Positions 55,291-63,514 of a DNA stretch of 64,000 nt are shown piece after piece (within the stretch, counting starts at the first letter, position 1; every line of letters starts with the position of its first letter). The notes beneath the pieces were generated by a model, which was not told where the DNA came from, ran no database searches, and saw only the letters and a list, made by a program, of their open reading frames with translations. The stretch is from contig CALKAM010000061.1 in NCBI GenBank assembly GCA_937983105.1, positions 1 through 64,000 on the forward strand. Reading direction: 5' to 3'. The position numbers and the translations under genes are program-made. The DNA is from Planifilum sp021793745 (lineage in GTDB: Bacteria > Bacillota > Bacilli > Thermoactinomycetales > DSM-44946).

Positions 55291-55328
55291 AGGTAGACGG
55301 ACCATCCTGGCGGAAAGGAGGGATTTCG

Positions 55329-55556
55329 ATGGCGCGTCGTCGTGGGCACAAGCGGCGTAAGGTCTGCTATTTTACGGTGAACAAAATCAAGTACATCGAC
55401 TACAAGGATGTGGACTTGCTGCGCAAGTTCATCAGCGAGCGGGGCAAAATCCTGCCGCGCCGGGTGACGGGAACGTCCTCCAAATATCAGCGGCAGTTGA
55501 CCCGGGCCATTAAGCGGGCCAGACAGATGGCTCTTTTGCCCTATACCACCGATTAA
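55329..55556 (+). CDS. rpsR: 30S ribosomal protein S18
   Basis: This 75-residue protein shows VCYFTVNKIKYIDYKDVDLL and KILPRRVTGTSSKYQRQLTR, the S18 signature; it pairs with S6 in the ribosome. GGAAAGGAGG lies before the ATG. Confidence 0.97.
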   Translation: MARRRGHKRRKVCYFTVNKIKYIDYKDVDLLRKFISERGKILPRRVTGTSSKYQRQLTRAIKRARQMALLPYTTD

Positions 55557-55563
55557 ACTCCGT

Positions 55564-55583
55564 GGCCTTCGGGCCCTTTTTTT
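55564..55583 (+). terminator. Short terminator after rpsR
   Basis: GGCC-TTCG-GGCC is a short stem with a stable tetraloop, followed by CTTTTTTTC. Confidence 0.5.
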
Positions 55584-55788
55584 CTTGCTTGAAACCCCGT
55601 AAACCCGGCAAAAGAAGGAAAAACCCGGGGGTTTGTTGAACATACCTCGTGACGGCTCTCTCCCGATCTCTTTGGAAGAGCCCTGGCAGGGGGATGAGCA
55701 TCCGGACAGCGCCGGGAGGGTTCCGTCGGGGAGCCATCCTGGCCGGATAGAATCCCCATCCCCTTACGCATCGGAGGAGGACGCGCCC

Positions 55789-56100
55789 ATGAGCCATCCG
55801 GAGCGAGGTATGCAGATTGCAAAAAACTTGAAAGTCATCGATTGGTTGAAGACCGAGATCCTGGATCAGATCGCCAACCTGTTTAAGGGACTTCACCATG
55901 CCAACCACCATCTGATCCTGGATAGCCTGGCCAGTCTGGTGGTGGTCACCTACGTGATGGCCCGACGGATCGGAATCTCCTTCCGGGAGCTAGACCAGGC
56001 GGTGGTGAGCAAACTGCGGGAACACACCCGGGAGGGGCATCAGTTGGAGAATTGGTACGGCGATTTGTCCTCGCTGGAGCAGCATATGAACAAGAGGTGA
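55789..56100 (+). CDS. MazG-like family protein
   Basis: This 103-residue all-helical protein resembles small MazG-like proteins: AKNLKVIDWLKTEILDQIAN, LDSLASLVVVTYVMARRIGI and a C-terminal GHQLENWYGDLSSLEQHM. MazG relatives hydrolyse nucleoside triphosphates, but the metal-binding EExxE motif is not evident here, so activity is doubtful. The ATG at 55789 follows GGAGGAGG by 8 nt. It lies 8 nt before yybS, a position that has no gene in B. subtilis. Confidence 0.75.
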   Translation: MSHPERGMQIAKNLKVIDWLKTEILDQIANLFKGLHHANHHLILDSLASLVVVTYVMARRIGISFRELDQAVVSKLREHTREGHQLENWYGDLSSLEQHMNKR

Positions 56101-56107
56101 AGCCATT

Positions 56108-57013
56108 TTGACGGGACCGGAGCACAAGGTCCGTGACGGGGTGATCCTCTGTGGAATCTTCACGGTGTTGATCGCCTCGCTCTTCACTCCCCTTTCCATT
56201 CTGACAATCTGGTTTTTGCCGCTGCCTTTCCTCCTGTATACGGCAAAGCATTCATGGCCCTCCGCTGTTCTCCCCGCCGTGGTCATCGGTGTCCTTACCC
56301 TGATCCTGCTCCATCCCTTGCTGGTTTTCGCGGTTTTATTCGGGGCGTCTACGGGGATGTTGATGGGGGCGCTCTATCGCTTATCGACTTCCACGGGAAC
56401 GGATGTGGTGCTCGCGGGTCTGGTGGTCGGCGCCGCCGCGATGCTGACGGGGCTGGTTGCGGCCGAATACGGGTTTGGAGTGCTTACGGAATTTCAACGA
56501 ATTTGGCAACAACAGTGGGATCTGGCGGTGGAATGGATTCAGCGTTCCATCCCCGATGCTTCTGTGCCGGCGCTGCCGCCGCTGTCGGCGGTCCTTCCCT
56601 TGTCGATGTCCATGCTGCTCGTCCCGACCGTGCTACTCAGCGCCTGGGCGGGAAGGCGGTTGCTCGTCCGTTCCGGCTTTGCCGAAAAGCGTCTTCCCCC
56701 CTTTTACCGCTGGCGTTTTCCCCGATCCTTTCTTTATTTTTATTTGTTGGCGGGTATCGCTTCTTTTCTATTTGGAACGGAGAGCGGGGCATATCCGTTC
56801 TTCGCAGGGCTCTTTATCATCCTCGACATGGTGTTCGTGGTCCAGGGCCTGTCATTCCTCGCCTTTCTTCTGAGACGGAAGGGAAAGGGGCAGGGCTGGC
56901 TGTGGCTGGCGGTCCTCGCTTTGTTCATTCCTCCGGCCGCCTTTCTGCTTCTCGTTTTGGGAATACTGGATGTGGGAACCCGGTGGCGGGAGAGAATGGA
57001 AGAAAAACGGTGA
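56108..57013 (+). CDS. yybS: DUF2232 membrane protein YybS
   Basis: This 301-residue protein has about eight membrane segments (for example VILCGIFTVLIASLFTPLSI and VLAVLALFIPPAAFLLL-type C-terminal helices) of the YybS family, which resembles ECF-type permease components. The function is unknown. The TTG follows GAGGTGAA. It precedes gdpP as in B. subtilis. Confidence 0.9.
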   Translation: MTGPEHKVRDGVILCGIFTVLIASLFTPLSILTIWFLPLPFLLYTAKHSWPSAVLPAVVIGVLTLILLHPLLVFAVLFGASTGMLMGALYRLSTSTGTDVVLAGLVVGAAAMLTGLVAAEYGFGVLTEFQRIWQQQWDLAVEWIQRSIPDASVPALPPLSAVLPLSMSMLLVPTVLLSAWAGRRLLVRSGFAEKRLPPFYRWRFPRSFLYFYLLAGIASFLFGTESGAYPFFAGLFIILDMVFVVQGLSFLAFLLRRKGKGQGWLWLAVLALFIPPAAFLLLVLGILDVGTRWRERMEEKR

Positions 57014-57127
57014 GCGGTCAGGAAAAGCGGACGGGATCGACGCTTCGCCCGATGCAGAAATAAGATCTCTGGACAGACCGAGTATCGTATATTGAGTATA
57101 AACAGCGTCTGTTTTGGGGGATGAATT

Positions 57128-59092
57128 ATGCCGGATTTTATCATGCAGCGGTGGCACGGGAAACACATGGTGTGGGCCATGTGTTTCCATTTGGTCCTCA
57201 TCGCCGTGCTCGCCTCCTTCGATTGGGTCCTCGGGGCAGGTGGGTTGGCTATTTTTTTCCTCTTATCCTTCTACCTGTTCCGGGCGGAACGGGCCTTTCG
57301 CAAGGATTTCATTCAATACGTCATGACGTTGACGGACCGCATCAAAGCGGCCAACCAGCAGGCCATCGAACAAATGCCCCTGGGGATCCTTCTCTACAAC
57401 AAGGATCGTCGGATCGAATGGCACAATCCGTTTGTTCGCGGAATGACCGAAGAGGAGGAATTGGTGGGAAAGGCGATGAATGAAGTCTTTCCCGGTCTCA
57501 AGGAGTTGGAGGAGACCGAGGAACCGGTTCGAGTGACGGTGGGAGACCGCACCTTCGAAGTGATTCATCGGGCCGAGGAACGCTTGTTTTACTTCCGGGA
57601 AGTGACGCGGTTGGCCCGGATTGAACACCGCTACCAGCAGGATCAGGTCTTTTTTGGCATCATGCATATGGACAACTTTGAGGAGGCCGGCCAGGGTCTG
57701 ACCGATCAAAACCGCACCCTGCTCCTGTCGAATGTGACCGGTGCGATTACCCGTTGGGCGGAAAAGCATGACATCTGCCTGCGCCGCTTGGATTCCGACA
57801 AGTTTTTTCTCATCTTGAGGCGGGAAACCTTGGATGCGGTGATACGCAGCCGCTTCGAAATTTTAGACGAGGTCCGGGAAATGACCCGCCACAATCCGAT
57901 CCCCATCACCCTGAGCATCGGTGTGTCCACCGTGGGGCAGGCGCTCTTGGAACGGGCGGAGAACGCCCAGGGAGCCCTGGAAATCGCGCTGGCGCGGGGC
58001 GGCGATCAGGCGGTGGTGCAGAGCGGAGAGCGGATGCTCTTCTTCGGGGGAAAAATGGTGGCCGTCGAAAAGAGAACCCGGGTGCGCGCCCGGGTCATTT
58101 CCCACGCCCTGGGCAATTTGATTCGGGATAGCGAACGCGTGTTGATCATGGGCCACGCCAAACCGGATATGGATGCGATGGGGGCGGCGATCGGCGTCTT
58201 GAAGGCGGTTCGGCTTCAGCAGCGACCGGGTTATATCGTGCTGGACGACGAAAATCCTTCCATCGAACGGTTGATGGAAGCGGTGGCCAATCATGACGAA
58301 TTGAAGGATCGGATCGTCAGCCCGGAAAGGGCCCTCCAGTTGACGGGCCCGGGAACCCTGTTGATCATGGTGGACACCCACAAGCCTTCCCTCACCATCG
58401 AACCCCGGCTGGTGGGCAAAGTGAAGCGGGTGGTGGTGATCGATCACCACCGGCGCGGGGAGGAATTCGTACAGGATCCGGTGTTGGTGTATCTGGAATC
58501 CTATGCCTCCTCCACCAGCGAATTGGTGACGGAATTGCTCCAATACCAGGGCAGCCGCATCTCCCTCGACACCCTGGAAGCCACCGCCCTGCTTGCGGGG
58601 ATGGTGGTCGACACGCGAAACTTTATGGTCCGGGCCGGCTCCCGCACCTTCGAAGCGGCTTCCTTCCTGAGGCGCCACGGGGCGGATTTGACCATGGTGC
58701 AAACCCTGCTGAAGGAAGATCTGCGGCAATTTGTGAAGCGGGCGGAGATTGTCAAAAACACCGAAGTGGTATACGATAAAATTGCCATTGCTGTTGCCGA
58801 GGAAGACGAACGGTATGGACAAGTGCTGATCGCCCAGGCGGCCGATACCCTGCTCAACATGCAGGGAGTGACCGCCTCCTTTGTCATTGGGATGCTGGAA
58901 GACGGGAGAGTGGCGATCAGCGCCCGTTCGCAGGGGGATTTGAACGTCCAACTGGTGATGGAAGCCTTGGGCGGCGGGGGCCATCTGACCAATGCCGCCG
59001 TCCAATTGAAGGGAGTATCGCTGACGGAAGCCCGGGAGCGGTTGATGGAGACTTTGAAGCAGCTGATCGAGGAAGGAGGCCTCGTCGAATGA
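57128..59092 (+). CDS. gdpP: Cyclic di-AMP phosphodiesterase GdpP
   Basis: GdpP breaks down c-di-AMP and so controls osmotic and wall homeostasis. The 654-residue protein has two N-terminal membrane segments (about 14-58), a PAS domain, a degenerate GGDEF domain (LRRLDSDKFFLILRR) and a DHH/DHHA1 phosphodiesterase with HAKPDMDAMGAA, VVVIDHHRRGE and GGGGHLTNAA. All metal ligands of the DHH site appear present. It overlaps rplI by four bases (ATGA). Confidence 0.96.
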   Translation: MPDFIMQRWHGKHMVWAMCFHLVLIAVLASFDWVLGAGGLAIFFLLSFYLFRAERAFRKDFIQYVMTLTDRIKAANQQAIEQMPLGILLYNKDRRIEWHNPFVRGMTEEEELVGKAMNEVFPGLKELEETEEPVRVTVGDRTFEVIHRAEERLFYFREVTRLARIEHRYQQDQVFFGIMHMDNFEEAGQGLTDQNRTLLLSNVTGAITRWAEKHDICLRRLDSDKFFLILRRETLDAVIRSRFEILDEVREMTRHNPIPITLSIGVSTVGQALLERAENAQGALEIALARGGDQAVVQSGERMLFFGGKMVAVEKRTRVRARVISHALGNLIRDSERVLIMGHAKPDMDAMGAAIGVLKAVRLQQRPGYIVLDDENPSIERLMEAVANHDELKDRIVSPERALQLTGPGTLLIMVDTHKPSLTIEPRLVGKVKRVVVIDHHRRGEEFVQDPVLVYLESYASSTSELVTELLQYQGSRISLDTLEATALLAGMVVDTRNFMVRAGSRTFEAASFLRRHGADLTMVQTLLKEDLRQFVKRAEIVKNTEVVYDKIAIAVAEEDERYGQVLIAQAADTLLNMQGVTASFVIGMLEDGRVAISARSQGDLNVQLVMEALGGGGHLTNAAVQLKGVSLTEARERLMETLKQLIEEGGLVE

Positions 59093-59535
59093 AAGTGATC
59101 TTTAAAAAGGACGTGAAGGGACATGGAAAAAAAGGGGAAGTGAAGGAAGTGGCGGAAGGATTCGCCCGCAACTACCTTTTCCCCCGCAACTTGGCCGTCG
59201 AAGCCTCAACCGCCAACCTGAACGCGCTGAAGGATCAGCAGCGCCGGGAGCGATTGCGCAAAGAACGGGAACGGGCCGAGGCCCAGGAGCTGGCGGAACG
59301 GCTCGAGGATCTCCGCGTGGTGATCGCCGCCAAGGCCGGTGAGGGCGGACGACTGTTCGGAGCCGTCACCTCCAAGCAGATCAGCCGCCATTTGAAGGAC
59401 GCGCACGGGATTCAGGTGGAAAAGAAAAAGATCCAATTGGAGGAACCCATTCGTTCCCTCGGTGTCACCCAGGTTCCGGTCAAGCTCCATCCGGAAGTGA
59501 CGGTGAATCTTTCGGTACAAGTCGTGGAAGAATGA
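59089..59535 (+). CDS. rplI: 50S ribosomal protein L9
   Basis: This 148-residue protein has MKVIFKKDVKGHGKKGEVKE and GFARNYLFPRNLAVEA in the N-terminal domain, a long linking helix and the C-terminal domain with GRLFGAVTSKQIS. It overlaps the end of gdpP, suggesting coupled translation. Confidence 0.97.
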   Translation: MKVIFKKDVKGHGKKGEVKEVAEGFARNYLFPRNLAVEASTANLNALKDQQRRERLRKERERAEAQELAERLEDLRVVIAAKAGEGGRLFGAVTSKQISRHLKDAHGIQVEKKKIQLEEPIRSLGVTQVPVKLHPEVTVNLSVQVVEE

Positions 59536-59587
59536 CCCACCTCGCGGGCGCGGGTTATGCCGCATCAAATCCGGTGGCGAGAGGTTT

Positions 59588-59610
59588 GCGCTCTTTTGAG
59601 CGTTTTTTTG
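59588..59610 (+). terminator. Terminator after rplI
   Basis: GCGCTC and GAGCGT arms with a TTTT loop followed by TTTTTTT. Confidence 0.8.
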
Positions 59611-59645
59611 TTGAGAGGGTTGAAATGCGCGGAGGATGATCAACC

Positions 59646-60995
59646 ATGAGTGAACTGTTTGCGGACCGCCTGCCCCCCCACAATCTGGATGCGGAACAGG
59701 CCGTGCTCGGGGCCATCCTCATGGATTCCCAGGTGTTGACGCTGGTGGCGGAACGGCTGAGGCCTGAGGATTTTTATCGACAGGGGCACCAGCGGCTCTT
59801 CCAGGCGATGCTCGACGTCGCCGAACGGGGCGAGCCGGTCGATCTGGTGACGGTGGCGGCAGAACTGCAGAAATCGAAGCAGCTGGAGGAAGTGGGGGGC
59901 GTTTCCTATCTGACGGAATTGGCCGATTCCGTTCCCACCTCCGCCCATGCGGATCATTACGCCCGCATTGTCGAGGAAAAGGCGATTCTCCGCCGGCTGA
60001 TCCGCACCGCAACCCAGATCGCGGCCTCCGGTTATACCGGTGGTGACGATGTGGCGGAAATCCTTGACGATGCGGAACGGAAAATTTTGGATATTTCTCA
60101 GCGGCGGATTCGCAAAGCATTTCTTCCGATTCGGGATATCCTGATGGATACCTACGAGCGGATCGAGCAGATGCATGAAAACCAGGGGGAGTTGACGGGA
60201 ATTCCCACGGGATTCCCCGATCTGGATCGGATGACCTCCGGTTTGCAGCGGTCGGACCTGATCATCCTGGCGGCCCGCCCCAGCATGGGGAAAACGGCCT
60301 TTGCCCTCAACCTGGCGCAAAATGTGGCCATCCATGCCGGTGAAACCGTAGCGATTTTTAATATGGAGATGCCGGCGATCCAGATGGTCCAGCGGATGTT
60401 GTCCGCTGAAGGAAACATCGATGCCCAGGTGTTTCGCACCGGAAACCTGGACGAAGAGGATTGGGAAAAGCTGACGATGGCCATCGGAACCCTGGCGGAA
60501 GTCCCCATTTTTATCGATGACACCCCCGGCCTCACCGTCTTCGACATCCGGGCCAAATTGCGGCGATTGCAGGCGGAACACGGGCTGGGCCTGGTGGTCA
60601 TCGACTACCTCCAGCTGATCCGGGGCCGGGGCGGGGAGAGCCGGCAGCAGGAGATCTCCGAAATCTCCCGGTCCCTGAAGCTCCTGGCCCGGGAGCTGGA
60701 TGTGCCGGTCATCGCCCTCTCCCAGCTTTCCCGGGCGGTGGAACAGCGTCAGGACAAGCGTCCCATGTTGTCGGATCTCCGGGAATCGGGATCGATTGAA
60801 CAGGATGCCGATATCGTCGCTTTTTTGTACCGGGATGATTACTACGACGAGGAGTCGGAAAGAAAAAATATCATGGAAGTGATTATCGGAAAGCATCGGA
60901 ATGGTCCCGTGGGGAAGGTGGAGCTCCTTTTCCTCAAGAACTACAACAAATTTTTGAGCCTGGATCTGAAGCACGATGAACCACCGCCCGGATGA
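59646..60995 (+). CDS. dnaB: Replicative DNA helicase
   Basis: This is the hexameric 5'-3' helicase of the fork (called DnaC in B. subtilis). The 449-residue protein has an N-terminal domain starting LPPHNLDAEQAVLGAILMDS, and the RecA-like motor with Walker A ARPSMGKTAFAL, VVIDYLQLIRGRG and DLRESGSIEQDADIVAFLYR. A linker Lys/Arg helix lies near 160. The ATG follows a weak GGATG-type site. Confidence 0.97.
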   Translation: MSELFADRLPPHNLDAEQAVLGAILMDSQVLTLVAERLRPEDFYRQGHQRLFQAMLDVAERGEPVDLVTVAAELQKSKQLEEVGGVSYLTELADSVPTSAHADHYARIVEEKAILRRLIRTATQIAASGYTGGDDVAEILDDAERKILDISQRRIRKAFLPIRDILMDTYERIEQMHENQGELTGIPTGFPDLDRMTSGLQRSDLIILAARPSMGKTAFALNLAQNVAIHAGETVAIFNMEMPAIQMVQRMLSAEGNIDAQVFRTGNLDEEDWEKLTMAIGTLAEVPIFIDDTPGLTVFDIRAKLRRLQAEHGLGLVVIDYLQLIRGRGGESRQQEISEISRSLKLLARELDVPVIALSQLSRAVEQRQDKRPMLSDLRESGSIEQDADIVAFLYRDDYYDEESERKNIMEVIIGKHRNGPVGKVELLFLKNYNKFLSLDLKHDEPPPG

Positions 60996-61183
60996 TGGAA
61001 CTCCCCTCACCGGGCCTGGGGCGGGCCTCGTCCGATCGAGCTGTCGGACGGTCATCTTTTTTGCCGTGGAATGGGAGGGAGCCCTGTGGCCGTGCTTCGG
61101 AAACGTTTTTCCGCCTTTGCGTCCGGGGCTTTCGGCAAGTCGAATGTAACTTCGAGTCATCCGATCAATGTTCGTGTTTTTTG

Positions 61184-61213
61184 TTGACATACCGGAAAAA
61201 CAGCCGTTAAAAT
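61184..61213 (+). promoter_or_regulatory. purA promoter
   Basis: Perfect TTGACA (61184-61189) and TAAAAT (61208-61213) are 18 nt apart, 40 nt before purA. No PurR box was identified by eye. Confidence 0.7.
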
Positions 61214-61252
61214 GGTGATGGTGTTCGGATTTTTGTCAGAGGAGGCACGCCC

Positions 61253-62539
61253 ATGTCAACGGTGGTCGTCGTCGGAACCCAGTGGGGGGACGAAGGAAAA
61301 GGGAAGATCACCGACTTTCTCGCCGAAAGGGCGGAGGTGGTCGCCCGCTATCAGGGAGGAAACAATGCGGGGCACACGATCGTGTTCGGGGGCAACCGAT
61401 ACAAACTGCACCTGATCCCTTCCGGGATCTTCTACCGGGACAAGATCTGCGTCCTGGGGAATGGGATGGTGCTCAATCCGGAGGCCCTGGTGGAAGAGCT
61501 GGATTACCTGCAACGGCACGGCATTTCGCCGGAGAATCTGCGGATTTCCGACCGGGCCCACCTCATCATGCCTTATCACATCAAGTTGGACGTGGTGGAG
61601 GAGGCCCGGAAGGGAGCGGGAAAAATCGGAACGACCGGGAAGGGGATCGGCCCCGCTTATATGGATAAAGCCGCTCGAATCGGCATCCGCGTCGGCGACT
61701 TGATGGAACCGGATCGCTTTGCCGAGCTATTGAAGCGGAACCTGGAGGAGAAGAACCGCCTCTTGGAACGCGTCTATGACACCGACGGATTTTCCTTTGA
61801 CGAGATCTATGACAAGTACCTGGCGCTGGGAGAAAAGTTCCGCCGTTATGTGACCGATACCTCCGTGGTGCTGAATGATGCCATCGATCAGGGACGGCGC
61901 ATTCTCTTCGAGGGCGCCCAGGGTGTCATGCTGGATATCGATCAGGGGACCTATCCCTTCGTCACCTCTTCCAATCCGGTCGCCGGAGGGGTCTGCATCG
62001 GCAGCGGTGTGGGGCCGACGAAAATTCACCAGGTGATCGGAGTGGCCAAGGCCTACACCACCCGGGTGGGCGACGGCCCCTTCCCCTCCGAGATGAAGGA
62101 TGCGATCGGCGATCACATTCGGGAGAGGGGACGCGAATACGGAACCACCACCGGACGTCCCCGCCGCATCGGCTGGTTTGACAGCGTGGTGGTCCGCCAT
62201 GCCCGACGGGTCAGCGGCATCACCGGCCTTTCCCTCAACTCCCTGGATGTGTTGACGGGATTGCCCACGGTTAAAATTTGTACCGCTTATCGCTGGCGCG
62301 GAAAGGTTTTGGAGCACGTGCCGGCCAGTCTGAGCGTCCTCGCGGAGTGCGAGCCGGTCTACGAGGAACTGCCCGGTTGGACGGAGGATATCACCGGTGT
62401 CCGTCGCCTGGACGATCTGCCCCTGGCGGCTCAACACTATGTGGAACGGATTACCCAACTGACGGGAATTCCTCTGACGCTGTTTTCCGTCGGACCGGAC
62501 CGGGAGCAGACCATTCAGGTCCGGCCGGCCTACGCCTGA
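61253..62539 (+). CDS. purA: Adenylosuccinate synthetase
   Basis: PurA joins IMP and aspartate using GTP on the way to AMP. The 428-residue protein has the P-loop-like GDEGKGKITDFLA (11-23), GGNNAGHTIVF, GTTGKGIGPAYMDK and TTTGRPRRIGWFD. The ATG follows AGAGGAGG. It has its own promoter and terminator. Confidence 0.97.
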   Translation: MSTVVVVGTQWGDEGKGKITDFLAERAEVVARYQGGNNAGHTIVFGGNRYKLHLIPSGIFYRDKICVLGNGMVLNPEALVEELDYLQRHGISPENLRISDRAHLIMPYHIKLDVVEEARKGAGKIGTTGKGIGPAYMDKAARIGIRVGDLMEPDRFAELLKRNLEEKNRLLERVYDTDGFSFDEIYDKYLALGEKFRRYVTDTSVVLNDAIDQGRRILFEGAQGVMLDIDQGTYPFVTSSNPVAGGVCIGSGVGPTKIHQVIGVAKAYTTRVGDGPFPSEMKDAIGDHIRERGREYGTTTGRPRRIGWFDSVVVRHARRVSGITGLSLNSLDVLTGLPTVKICTAYRWRGKVLEHVPASLSVLAECEPVYEELPGWTEDITGVRRLDDLPLAAQHYVERITQLTGIPLTLFSVGPDREQTIQVRPAYA

Positions 62540-62547
62540 TCCATTTG

Positions 62548-62584
62548 AAAAGGTTGCGTCACAAGGATGACGCAACCTTTTTTC
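62548..62584 (+). terminator. Terminator of purA
   Basis: AAAAGGTTGCGTCA pairs with TGACGCAACCTTTT, followed by TTC. The T and A runs on either side make it bidirectional, though rlmH ends some way off. Confidence 0.9.
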
Positions 62585-62739
62585 TTCGAGAACCGATCTC
62601 GTAAAGCAGCAGTTCGCGGGGGATCGCGGAGCCGCCGGAGGGACGAAGGGCGCAAAGGGATGTTCCCCTCCTCCCGCGCCTCCAGGGACGCCGCCGCATC
62701 GGCCCGTTTGCGGCCGGGCGTCCGCCGCTCCCATTCGCC

Positions 62740-63219
62740 TCATTTGTGGTAGGTTTCCCCCCGGATAATTTTAAAGGAGCGATACAACTGTTCCAGCAGG
62801 ATCAGCCGCATCAGTTGGTGGGGAAAGGTCATTTTGGAGAAAGAGAGCAGGCGGTCGGCTCTGTCCAGGACGTCGGGAGAGAGACCGACGGATCCTCCGA
62901 TGATGAAGGAAAGGCGGCTCTGCCCGTAGGTGGCCAGGCGGTTGATGTATCCCGCCAACTCTTCCGAGGATAGGGAATCCCCCTCGATGGCCAGGGCGAT
63001 CACATGGGTGTCGGGATGAAGGCGGGTGAGGATCCGTTCCCCCTCCCTTTCCTTGATGCGGGTTTCCTCCGCTGCGGAAAGGGAACCCGTCGGTTTTTCC
63101 TCGGGGACCTCCACCACGTTCACCCGGGCGTAGGGCCGCAACCGTTTCAGGTATTCCTCCACTCCCTGCTTCAGATAGCGCTCCTTTAATTTACCGACTG
63201 CCAGAATCTCCAGCTGCAC
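62740..63219 (-). CDS. rlmH: 23S rRNA (pseudouridine1915-N3)-methyltransferase RlmH
   Basis: This 159-residue SPOUT methyltransferase has VGKLKERYLKQGVEEYLKRL, the SAM knot FIIGGSVGLSPDVL and the C-terminal MTFPHQLMRLILLEQLYRSF-KI. The GTG at 63219 follows GAGGAGG by 9 nt and gives the exact family length. Its start overlaps the end of the upstream CxxH/CxxC gene by 29 nt. Confidence 0.97.
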   Translation of the reverse strand: MQLEILAVGKLKERYLKQGVEEYLKRLRPYARVNVVEVPEEKPTGSLSAAEETRIKEREGERILTRLHPDTHVIALAIEGDSLSSEELAGYINRLATYGQSRLSFIIGGSVGLSPDVLDRADRLLSFSKMTFPHQLMRLILLEQLYRSFKIIRGETYHK

Positions 63220-63412
63220 CGGTTGTATCCTCCTCAATCGTCAAAAAGAAAACCCGATCGGCGGTGCGGCCGCACATGCGACAGCAGGCGGATTCGGACG
63301 GGGAAACCGTGTCGACGGAAGGGGCGGTCTGGTATTCATCCACAAACGCCTCCAGGACCCATTCTTCATGCGCTTTACAGGCGAACCACCGTTGTTGATC
63401 GGCTTTATCCAT
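63191..63412 (-). CDS. CxxH/CxxC small zinc-site protein
   Basis: This 73-residue protein has CKAH (CxxH, about residue 14) and CRMC (CxxC, about 47), the two motifs that define a small family found next to rlmH in Bacilli. They may bind one zinc ion. The C-terminal ~12 residues are extra. The ATG at 63412 is preceded by GGAGGAATGG. Its function is unknown. It is read between htrA and rlmH. Confidence 0.85.
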   Translation of the reverse strand: MDKADQQRWFACKAHEEWVLEAFVDEYQTAPSVDTVSPSESACCRMCGRTADRVFFLTIEEDTTGAAGDSGSR

Positions 63413-63449
63413 CCTCTTCCATTCCTCCCCCGGGCCGGTCGGATTCCGG

Positions 63450-63467
63450 TTATCCACATTATCCACA
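63450..63467. promoter_or_regulatory. Two abutting perfect DnaA boxes
   Basis: TTATCCACA occurs at 63450-63458 and again at 63459-63467 with no spacer, just upstream of the CxxH/CxxC gene and about 30 kb from the main origin. Confidence 0.85.
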
Positions 63468-63479
63468 AAGTTACACACA

Positions 63480-63512
63480 GGGGGAACCCGCCTATACACA
63501 GGGCGGGTTCCC
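63480..63512 (-). terminator. Hairpin after htrA
   Basis: GGGGAACCCGCC pairs with GGCGGGTTCCCC right after the htrA stop. There is no T run in the minus direction, so termination may be weak. Confidence 0.5.
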
Positions 63513-63514
63513 CG

